From Liriodendron chinense (lineage: Eukaryota; Streptophyta; Magnoliopsida; Magnoliales; Magnoliaceae), in the NCBI GenBank assembly GCA_003013855.2, contig ML058526.1, positions 4,650,001 to 4,714,000 on the forward strand: DNA of 64,000 nt, in the 5' to 3' direction. Shown here piece by piece: positions 32,101 to 44,122 of the stretch. A program made the translations under genes and the position numbers. Under the pieces are notes generated by a model. The model did no database searches. It saw only the letters and a program-made list of their open reading frames with translations, and had not been told where the DNA came from. The stretch's first letter is position 1. Every line of letters begins with the position of its first letter.

Positions 32101-35100
32101 AAACTACCCTTAAAACTTAAGAAAAATGTACTTTAAAAAAAATAGGTTGCGCAGGTCATCGGGCGCCCGATGGCAGTCCAAATAGTCCAGCAACTAGTCC
32201 AGCAAGAAACTTGGAACAACTATGAATTTCGGGCGCCTGGTGACCATCGGTCGGGCGCCCGATGATAGAGAAAACTGTCCAGTGAGTAAATCTTCAAATC
32301 GGGGGAATTTCGAGCACCCGGTGACCATCGGTCGGGCGCTTGACGACAACCAGTTGGGTCTTCTTTTCGCTCCTCTTTTACTCATGCTCCATGCTCTTCC
32401 TGGGTTCTTCCTACACGTGTCTTCCCATTGTGGGGTCTGCCTATGTGTCAAACCACGTGTAGGCCTCAATGCTCTTCACCATCTCACGTACCATCATCTA
32501 GGCACAAAGACGCATGAGACGCTCGCTTCCTTCGCTGATACACCTTGAAGGGTCTGATGTCCTCATCAGCTCCACTCAGGTGAGAAAAACTCGACTCCGG
32601 CGAGATAAAGCTCTTGTGGCTCTCTAACAAGTCTGGATCAATTCTTTGCAATTCTGTCTCTGTCTAATGTAGAATTGGACGGTGGCTTGTTCTTTCATTT
32701 TACAAAGTATCTCTGGAAGCCTCCATCTCTCGTGGATACTATCTCTTCATCCACAATCCCTTCAATTTCTTTTTTTCAACCAATTAATCGGGGAAGGGGT
32801 TGAATGGGTTGAGAAACAAACTCAGAATATGGCCACGAAAGGGAAGAAGTGTCAATGGCAGGATTAAGAAAAAGGACTAGATCTTCCACATTAAACGTTG
32901 GATTAATGCCCATTTCAGGTGGAAGGTCTATCCTATACGCATTGGAGCTGATTTTTCGCAATACTTTGAATGGTCCAGCACTGCGAGCTTGTAATTTCTT
33001 GGCAGTCCCCTGAGGAAACCGCTCCGGCCTTATCCTCATCGTTACATAATCTCCTTCTTGAAATTCTTGTAACTTACGATGCAAGTCAGCTGAACGTTTA
33101 TAACTATCATTGCTCCTATTTATCCACTGTCTAATATATGTATGCAACTCATGAATGTGTCGTGCAAATGTATCTGCTGACTCTGAAGACCTTTGGGTGA
33201 CAGACATGGGTAATAGATCTATAGGCATTCTTGGCTTGTAGCCACCGACAATTTCAAAAGGACTCGATACCTGTAGACCTATTAACAGAACTATTATAGG
33301 CAATACTAAGTCCCAAGTCTTAACATGCTCACCCACTAGAAATCGTAATAGGTTACCAAGACTCCTAGTCACAACCTCAGTTTGGCCATCTATTTGAGGG
33401 TGATATGCAGTAGAAAATTGTAAACGAGTACCCATCATGTGCCGTAGTGTCTTCCAAAAATAACTAGTAAATCTGACATCACGGTCAGACACTACGTACT
33501 TAGGCAAACCATGGAGACGCACCACACCATAAAAAAAGACGAGCAATATGAGACGCATCTGACGTTTTAGAACATGAAAGAAAATGCGCAATCTTTGAAA
33601 AACGATCCACCATGATAAAAATGAAATTGTGCTTTTTGATCGTCTTGGGAAGCCCAAGCACGAAATCCATACTAATGTCTTGCTACGGTGCATGCGGCAC
33701 TGGCAATGGCATGTATAACCCAATGTTTTGCTTTTGATGCTTCGCCAGCTGACAAGTACGACATTGCCTTAAAATCTTGGCTACGTCTCGCTTGAGACTT
33801 GACCAATAAAACGATCCTCAACGAGGGTAATGGTCTTGTCTCGACCAAAGTGGCCAGCTATCCCGCCTGGATGAAGCTTCCAAACGACGAATTCACGAAG
33901 GGACGTACAGGGAATACAAAGGCGATCTCCTTTAAAAAGGAAACCATCTTTCAAAACAAGTTTAACCGTACCGAGCTGATCACTAGAGAGTGACGTATAG
34001 GTACTCTCAAAATGAGGACACATGGGGTACTCATCTCTTAGTTGCTCAAAACCGATGACATCTACACTCAAAGAATTGAGCAATGCCACTCTTCTACTAA
34101 GGGCATTTGCTGGTTTGTTTTCGACCTCGGCCTTATGTTTCAGGACAAACTGAGTATTCCTGAAGAAATGCAACCCATTTCGCATGCCGTGGATTAAGTT
34201 TCTTTTGGGAATGTAAGTATCTTAAGGCTCCATGGTCTGAAAACAAGACGAATTCCTACGGTAGGAGTTAATGACGCCAATGTCTAAGAGACTGCACTAT
34301 CGCATAGAACTCCTTGTCATAAGTGGAGTACTTTTGCTTCGCCTCATTTAGTTTCTCACTAAAATAGGCTACTGAGAGGCTCTCCTAGCTCAACACTCCA
34401 CCTATACCAAGACTTGACACATCACACGCCACCTCAAAAACTTTAAAAAAATTAGGTAAGCGCATGACGGGAGCTTCTACCATTTTGCTCTTAATCTCCC
34501 TAAAAGCCTTGGCTGCGGCTTTCGTCCATACGAACTCTTCCTTTTTCATGCACTTAGTGATGAGAGCCATAATCATGCTAAATCTCCTAATGAACCGACG
34601 GTAAAAAGTTGCTAAGCCATGAAAGCTTCGCACATCATGAATGTTCTTTGGTTCTAGCCACTCGACTATCGCTTTAACCTTTTCAGGATTTGCACGCATA
34701 CCTTCAGATGACACGATAAATCCTAAGAATACAACTTGACTATACATGAAAGCGCAATTCTTAAGATTAGCATACAACTTTTCAACCCTAAGGACGCTAC
34801 AGACCTGCTTCAAATGTTTAAGGTCTGATTCCTTAATGGTACTATAAATAAGAATATCATCAAAATAAACCAATAGGAACTTGCCCATAAACGGTCTCAA
34901 GACTTGTGTCATCACCTGCATAAAAGTACTGGGCGCGTTAGTCAACTCAAAAGGCATGACCAACCACTCATATAGCACATCCTTTGTCTTGAAGGCCGTC
35001 TTCCATTCACCCCCTGGGCGTATGCAGATTTGGTGATATCCACTCTTGAGATTAATTTTAGAGAAAATGGTGGACCTGGTCATCATGTCAAGCATGTCGT

Positions 35101-38100
35101 CAAGCTTAGGTATTGGAAACCTATACTTGACTGTAATCTTATTTATGGCACGGCTGTCCATGCACATGCGCCACATGCCAGTCTTTCTTTGGCGTCAACA
35201 ATGAGGGTACGGCACAAGGGCTCATGCTCTCCTGGATGAAACCTTTTTTTAAAAGCTCATCTACCTGCCTCTTCAACTCTATATGCGTTGCAGGGTTCAT
35301 CCTGTAGTGAGGGAGGTTCGGTAAAGTCGACCCCGGGACGAGATCAATGGCATGTTGAATGTCCTGCATAGGTGGCAACTCATCTGGTAAATCATCAAGG
35401 AATACATCTTTGTACTCTTTTAAAACTGGTGCTACCTCATGGGGTAACTCTAATGGAACCTCTGGTGTAACTTCTCTTGCCACAAGGGCATGCACCGTCG
35501 AATCCTCCTCAGTCTCTTTCTCAAACTCTCTTGCATTGATTATATGAAGAGATTTAGGTTTAGATTTCCTCACTTCCTTAGGCTCACTCGCCTGCTCATA
35601 CTTCTTTTTCTCTGAAGTGCTTTTTGGCAACAATGGACTAATTTTGATCTTTTTGCCATTGTGCATGAAAGTACACACATCAGAGTGACCAAAGATAGTG
35701 ACGTCCTTATCAAATAACCACGGCCTACCTAGGATAATGTGACCTACATCCATAGGTAAAATGTCGCACCACATAGATTCTTTGTACGATCCGAACTGGA
35801 TAGGAATTAAACACTGATGGGTGACAAGGAGAGAAGCCTTGTTAACCCAAGAAACTTTGTACGGGTCAGGATGAGGGGTGACCTTCAACTTCAGGCGATC
35901 TAAAGTGTCAGTAGAAATCACATTCTGACAGCTTCCACTATCCACTATCACTTTGCAGTTTGTCTCCACACTTGGCGTAAGTATAGAAAATAGTGTTTCG
36001 ACGCCAATCAACACTACTCCTAGATTGAGCTAGGACACACCTGACGACTCCAAGTGTCCCCTCATTAGTCGCCTCCTCTTCATCACTCACTCCTCCTTTG
36101 GGGTGATATTCTTCTACTTCACAATCACCCTGGTCATCTGCACTCTCGTAAGACTTACCTATAACTAAGGCTTTTCCACGGTTCTTTGTTGGACATTGAT
36201 TTGAGATATGACCGATATTCCCACATTCATAACATCGCACTTGGCTTCCCCCACTGGGACTAACACCAAGGACACCTTTTACCCTTATCATCCATAGACT
36301 TAGGCGGAACATTCGCTTGCACCCTGGGCTGACTGCTAACGTTAGATTTGGTTCCTTGGAAGCTAGTTCTAACATTAGAGTCTTGGGATTTAAAGCGTCG
36401 CGTCACAGGAGACTTTAAATACTGCTCTAACTCCTGTATGACTTGGTATGCTTCATCCAAGTCCGTTATGGGTCGAGTCAAAAGCTCGCGCTGAAGATCC
36501 GATCGAAGACCTGTCTTAAAATGCGAAAGCATGACCAAAGGGTCCTCCTGGATATCACATCGCATCATAAATTCCTCGAACGTAGCGATGTAGTCAGCGG
36601 CAGACATTGACCCTTGGCATAAGGACTGCCATTGGTCAAGGAGCTTCTGTTGGTAGGAGAGAGGAAGGTACTTCTCTTTCATCAACTCCTTCATCTCATC
36701 CCAATGTGAGATGGGGGTCTTCCAGCTCTTATCAATTTTTCGCTCTGTATTAGCCCAAAACAATTTGGCCTGGCCCACAAGTTTCATCTTTGCAAACCAC
36801 ACTTGATGGTTCTCGGACATGTCATATCACTCGAAGTAATGGTCCATGTCAGCTAACTAGTCAAGGAATGCCTTTGGATCCAAGTGCCCATCAAAACTTA
36901 GGGCTTCTACCTTCACACTTTTCATTGCACGCTCGTCAGGATCGTAGCGGTCCTGATAATCATATGTGGCTTGCGCATCCCACACAACACCACGACCAGC
37001 CCTACGACCTCTACCTCCACATGTGGGAACATGTTCTTCATTGGCTCCTCCCACTTGAGATTGCGCATCTTCTCCAAAAGTGGGGTTCTCCTTTTAGTAT
37101 GCCTCTAATTACTTTAATCTATTCATGGTAGTGGTGACTTGGTTGCCTAACTGAGCAAACGAATTTTTGTTTGCCGCTTCCAAAGCGGTTATTTTTTGTA
37201 TTAATTGAGCAAGTTGCTCAGATAACTGCTCGTTTTTCATAATAGGTTGAAGTCCAAAACCTTTTCCGGCTCTCGTGGGCATGCAAATAAAGACTTGAAC
37301 AAAGTTCTACCCAACTTGCCCCTACGGGTTAGACAGCTCACAGAATGAATGCGATGAATCTATACCTATAATGGACTGACACCTACTAATTCTAGACGAT
37401 ACAATCTAAATCTAAAAATCTTCCAAATTTGAAAACTTTCTAAAATTGGAAAGTTTCCAAATCTGAAAAATCCCTAAAACAGACCTAACCTGAAACCCTA
37501 GTTTGTTAACTCGATCTAAGATAACCACGCAAAACTCTAAGCTCTGATACCACAATTTGATGCAGGACGGCCTAACTATGATGCATGCATGTGATCATGG
37601 ATAATCCAGTGGAACAACATAAGCAATAACAATAAAACATTCAACATTCATCATCGTAATTAAGAAAATCAAGAGGGACACATGCAATGATATTGGCCAT
37701 CATCACAACCACTTAGTATGGATCTCAAATATCGCGTGGATTGGATCCGACGAGGGATGAAACCTCCCGATCTTGCATGGTTATGATCCAATCGTGTAAT
37801 GGGATGCACTAATCTGGGAGATTGAAGGATTTCTCGGATTAGGGAATTGAAAATATGAGAAAATGGATTTAGGGATGAAGTCTTAGATTTTGGGATGATG
37901 GAATTTCAAATTATAAGATAAGAGAAAGAAAAAGATTACCTTAGGACGGAAGAATTTGGAAGAATATGGAAGAAAGAGTAAGAAGAAAGAGAAGGAAGAA
38001 GAGAAAGGAGAGAATAATCACTAAGAAGGAAGGAGGAGATAGCCACCAAAGCTCTTTTTCTTAATAATAAATCAATAACTAATTCGTTTTAGGGCTTAAC

Positions 38101-39661
38101 CCCTCATATAATCCTTAACTAAGAAGGGAAAAGACCAAACTACCCTTAAAATTTAAGAAAAACGTACTAAAAAAAAAACACGTTACACGAGTCATCTTGT
38201 GCCCGGTGACTATCGGTTGGGCACCCGATGGCAGTCCAAATAGTCCAGCAACAGTCCAGCAAGAAACTTGGAAAAACTATGAATTTCGGGCGCCCAATGG
38301 CAGTGAAAGCTGTCCAGTGAGTAAATCTTCAAATCGGGTGAATTTCAGGCGCCCGGTGACCATCGGTCGGGCACCCGATGACAACCAGTCGGGTCTTCTT
38401 TTCGCTCCTCTTCTACTCATGCTCCATGCTCTTTCTGGGTTCTTCCTACAAACATGTCTTCCCATTGTGGAGTCTTTTACGTGCCAAACCACATGTGTAG
38501 GCATCAATGCTCTTCACCATCTCACATACCATCATCTAGCCAAAAAGATGATTGAGACGCTCGCTTCCTTTGTTGATACACCTTGAAGGGTCTGATGTCC
38601 TCATCATGATGCCAATGGTAAATGGTTGTAGGGATCTGATAGGCTCACCATGGATGGTAGAGACTCAAAAATCTTCTAGATTGGAAGATCCTATCCCTTT
38701 GTTCTGTAGCCTACAAATGGTCTTCTAGGAAAAACCTGAAAACTGATATTTTGTACTATTATTATATGATTATCATATATCTCTAACAAAAATAAATAAA
38801 TAAAGAATCATTTTCTTGACATGTCTTGGGTCTATCTAACCGAGCAACCGGTCGAGTCTAGAGCTGAGTCCTAGTTTGAGTTTGTGTCAAACTAAACCAT
38901 ACACGTTGCGTCCCCACTCTCATAAACCAAAAATTATGCCAATTTGATATGTTAGCTGGCCGGTTGGTGGACATATAATGGACAGTTGAGATAACAAGTA
39001 AGAGATCTGAATACAGCAACCAAATATCCATTAATCAGAGGTTAGGACGATTCGATTAACCTGTTTTTGATGTTAATGATTTGGGCTGTTTAGCTTCAGT
39101 CGAGTATATGCTACCTGTAAAGTTAATGTGTGAATCCATATGAAGCATCATTGCCAAAGTCCCCATTTTCCGTACCCTAGTTTCAGACTCTGCTTTCATA
39201 TTATAATCCTTGGGTATCGTTAGAAACTGCAAAACTGCAAACCTTAGTTTGCGTTGGTTAATTACTTATGAGTCATAAACCAGGTAAATTGAATCAGCAT
39301 GTTTAGGAATTAGGACGGAATTTCTCATTGAAACAAGGGATTTTTACTGCAAGTTTCCTCAGGAATTCTGATTTTACAAAATAATTCTCAATGACGCGAA
39401 ATTGTCAAGTGGTGCTTTTTGAGGGGAGACCAAAATGCCATAGAGCTTGTTTGGCTTTGCTAAAAAAAGTGTTTTCTTTTTTTTTTTCTCCTTCTTTTCT
39501 GAAAATCACTTTTTTAGGCATTAAGTATGTATGGTTAACCACTTAATTAATCGATTTTAGAAAACAATTTAAATTTGTGCTTTTTTCCACAATGCCTTGC
39601 CCCTCGTTTCCTATAGCCGTTTCCACTTATGCAGACTTTTGAGAAGTACTTGTAAAATCGA

Positions 39662-39705
<44 letters not shown>

Positions 39706-42700
39706 GGAAGATTTGTTAATTGTACATGAGTTAGAGCTGTACACCTCCACACATCATAGCACTTAGGTCCGAGATCAAGTCCATCCACCAGTTGATCCAG
39801 TCATGTTTTTCGTAAGGGGGTGTTTGATTTTTCAAATCCTTGGTAAATACTTGTAAATGGGTCATTATTACTTCTAACATCTGTTTGCAAAAAGATGGAA
39901 TTCTTCCACCTCGAAAATTGGTCCAGAAAGACCGACTTAAAATAGTGCCCCCACTGTGATGTATGTGACTTATCCACGCCATCCATTCGTTTTACCAGAA
40001 CGTTTTGGGTATGAGCCCAAAAATGAAGCAGATCCAAAGCTCAAGTGGACCACACCACAAGAAGCAGTGATCCATGTAATGTCCACTGTCGAAAGCTATT
40101 TCGTTTGGCCCAAATTGATGTTTATTTGTCATCTAACCCATTCATAACGCCACATAGACATGGATAAAGGGAAAGACAAATATCAGCTTGATCCAAAACT
40201 TCTAGGGCCCCTACCTAAGAAGTTTTCAACAGTAGGTGTTCAATTCCCACTATTTCCTGTGGTGTGGTCCACTTGAGCTTTGGATCTTCCTCATTTTTTG
40301 GCTCATGCCCTAAAATGAGCTGGTGGAAGGGATGAACGACGTGGATAGGTCACATACATCACGGTGGGCCCCATGGTTTTTACCCTCAGGTTTAGAGACC
40401 GATAAATTCAAACAACGCCCTGTCACCGTCAAATTGGGAATGGTGTAGGAACTACCAATAAAATAATAATTACTTATTTACGGTGATTTACAGGGGAAAT
40501 TAAAAAATAATAAACACCCACTAAGATTAATTTGGTCCACTCAGAAGGTGGACCTTAGTATTGGAAATAGGTGGATGGGTTATAATACTTTTGCCAAATG
40601 TTTTAGAGCCATATATTTGTTTTGCAAACTGTGGCCCACATGACTAGTGGATCAGCCTAATTCTTGGGCTAGGGTATCAATATAGTGGTGCCTTTCTCAT
40701 TGATGGATTGGATCTCGGACCTACGAGCCATGGTGGCAAATTGTGGCGTGTACATGAATTGTATTGAACACGCGCGTGGGCTTTGCAAATCTCATCTATG
40801 GAGAATCCGAACAGACGCTACTTTCCTATAACCCCCACCTACAGCGCTATGGGGACCACTGTGATGACCATGCAACATGCACTCCATCCGTTTCACCATA
40901 TCACATTGGGGTATGTCTCCAAAAATGAGGTAGATCCAAGACATAAGTGGACCACAACACATGAAACAGTGGGGAGTCAACTTTCACTATTGAAACCTTC
41001 GTGGGAGGAAAATTGTTTGTCGTATATATGTTTACCAAACATGCACTTTTTCACATAAGTAATTCTCAAGAAACAATTCCAGACAATTGTTTCTTGAGAA
41101 TCTATTCTGTAGTTGCTAGAAGCAACACGCCAAGTAGGCCCATAGTTTTTGTTTTCTATAAAAAGTGGTAAACTTGAGAATTTGGGGCCCATGTGGTATT
41201 TGTATGATATTCTATCTGTCCCACATATGCACCCCACCATCTTGATAAGAAGAACCAAAAATCTGTTAATTGAATCATCAGATGGGCTGCAAGTGATTTG
41301 GATTTTTTGGATGGTGTTTAATTTTTTTTTAATGGTGTGGCCCACACTAAGATTGGATCATCCAAATCCTTGGTTAGTTTGATCATCATGGTGGGGTGCA
41401 CCTGTTGGATCAATTGGATGTTATACACATACCACACGGGCCCCAAAATCCTTGACTTTAGCACTTTTTAAAGAAAAATTATAGAAGGCATTTGGTCATT
41501 TCTTCCCTTGAAAAGCACCACATGGGAATTTCAGTTAGTCAAGGCATTATTTGGTAATATCATAATTAGGGCCTGTTTGGATAACACCAAATAAGTTACT
41601 TTTTCTACTTACAGCAGTAGATAAGTTACTTATTTCAGATAAGTAAGTTTGGTTTATGGTTAGTAATAAGTAACTTTTTTACTTAAAAGTACATAATCAC
41701 TTCAGCTAATTTTTTTAGCTTTTTAACTTTTCCAAAGAGATGAAAGAGAGGAAAAGCTAATAAGTATGTTATTTACCAAACATACTTATTTTCTTAATAA
41801 GTAGAAATGAAGATAAGCTACTTGTTACATAAGTAACTTATCTTGAGCAAATTACAATCCAAACGGGCCCCTACTGAGGAATTCTGTCTAAGGATACTCT
41901 TGAGCCGAGTGTGTTTAAAAACTCTGAAACATTCAATTTATCCAAAAAAAGAAAAAAATAATTTAGTTTTTTTTCTTTTCTTTTCTCCTCAAATTATTGT
42001 GATAAAAAAGTCCATTGCATGAGCAACTTTAATGTTTTTGTAAGATAACCAAGATAAACAGTATAACTTATTATCAGGAAAGATGCACATCCCTGACTCA
42101 AGAATTAAGACATTACTAAAATAAAAAAATAAAAAAAAAGAAAGAAAGAAAGAAAGAAAGAAAAAGAAAAAGAAAAAAACCCAGCTTCTTTCTCCAAGCA
42201 CAATTTTGCTATAGAAAGCAGTGGATGGATGTTAAACGTGTCTCATTTCTATATTCTGACGCAACATTTCTCAGGAAACAAGTACAAACACCTTAAGGAG
42301 CTTCCTAGTATCTTTGGTTGGAATGTCAGATACATGTAGTTCAAATCATAAGATCGAAGAAAAGCCATAATAGAAAATGACACTGATATAAATAATGATT
42401 TATTGAACTTGAAAAAGAAAGAGATCTTGTTTATTTTCACATTCAATACTTGAGGTATTCCAAGGTTTTTTTTTTCCAAACATAGGATTTGGAAAATCAT
42501 ATCATGGTTATGATGTGCTATTGGTACATGTGGATATATCAGTAGATTGTATCTTGCTTTAATGTGTTCTGATTTGGGCTCATGATATTGCTACAAAATC
42601 AGTGAAACAAGCTGCCACCGAGCTGCCTGGTTGGCATGCTAAGACACTAAACGGCATTGTGTTCAACATTCTTTATGTGTGCATGAGTGAGAGTTTTTTT

Positions 42701-44052
42701 GTGTTCTCGGCGTGGTTCAAATTATCATGTATCCTATCCGTATGGTGAGCACTAATACACTGATACAATATGTATTTGTATTGCTGATACAATCGATTTA
42801 TCAGGCATATTACTGTGAAAATTTTAAAGGTAAAAAAATTATAGAAATAATATATATTGTATTCTTGTATATATTTGTTTTTTCCAATTAAAAATCCTTC
42901 TAATTGATAAGTTACATTAATATTTTGTTTAAGGATTAAGTAGATAACAAAATATGTATTTTTTTATTTTTCTCTTGTGATTTTTCTATGATAAAGATAA
43001 GTATCAATTTATCGTATTGGTCAGGACCATTACATGAAAACCACGGTTCTTGGATCATGGAGTCATTTTTTAACATATAAGTGCCTGATTTAGACCAGTT
43101 TCCCCTTCAATAAATACACATCCTTAATAGTCATGTTGAGTGCATCCTTGCAAATACACGCTTCAAGTACACTTAAAATCTCACCCACATAAGCTACCTT
43201 TATCTCAAACCAGAGATTTACTAATCTTTTTCCTTTCCTTTTTTTTTTTTCATTTTTTTTCATCTTATACATTGCACGGCCTAAACCTTCACATGTTTGC
43301 AAGGCCCATGTGGGCCCATTGCGTATCTCTCCTTGCCTGAAAGGAGGTGTGTTTGCTCATCAGGGGGTGCCACATGTAGGCAATGTTATCAAAATCGTAC
43401 GATTTACGATATGAATCGTACGATATCGAATCGTATGGGTGTACGATTTGAATTGTACAACCCAAATCGTAGATCTGAAATAATCGTAAGATAATCGTAC
43501 GAATCGTACAAATCGTAAGATAATCGTAGATTCTGTAAATGGGCCCAAAAAAACTTTAAAAATCAAATTTTTATTATTTTTTATTCAATTTTTTATTTTT
43601 CTTTGTTCCCTTTTGCTCAGAAAATATGAAATAGGCTCTCCCCTAATAAAAATATCCTCATTTTTTTTTTTCTTTTGAGAGAGAGAGAGAGGAGATTTGG
43701 GGATTTTGATATTCAAAAATCCAAAACAAAAAAATTCAAGATAACTTTTTATTCACAATGGAATCGAATGCCATTTTTTCTAACATGATTTTACACAAGA
43801 AAGGTGCAAAAGAACAAAATTTTTAAAGGGCTCTCATTTGTCTTTTTAAGGTAAATTTTTCGAAAGACGGCAAAAGAAAACAAAGTAAAAAGACAAGAAT
43901 CCTTTACTATCATGATATGCATGCCAATTGCCATATACATTTTCTCAGTTGATAACATCATGATATGTATTACTTTTTTGGTACATGTTGATGGTAAATG
44001 GATGATTGATGAGTTTTTAATCTTTTCTGATTTACTTATATCTTTTCATGTG

Positions 44053-44122
<70 letters not shown>

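Larger units (their letters stand above)
32063..38606 (-). mobile_element. nearly full-length Ty3/gypsy retrotransposon, minus strand, in the PPR intron
   Basis: Order on the minus strand: 5' LTR (38606-37558), primer-binding site, gag, protease, RT, RNase H, integrase, truncated 3' LTR (32573-32063). LTR ends are TGATGAGGACATC and CCTGCATCA. Total ~6.5 kb. The integrase ends with a GPY/F-type module (RSAGPFKVLRKISSNAYRIDLP, FNVEDLV) and no chromodomain I can identify. That combination and the SPFEIV / DLLPM wording recall CRM-like chromoviruses, a tentative call. It lies antisense to the host gene. Because the 3' LTR is truncated, no target duplication can be read. Confidence 0.85.

Noticed and set aside
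32222..32548. Open frames in the gypsy LTRs (also 38197-38586) as a conserved small protein
   Set aside because: The two match because they are LTR copies; no independent coding evidence.
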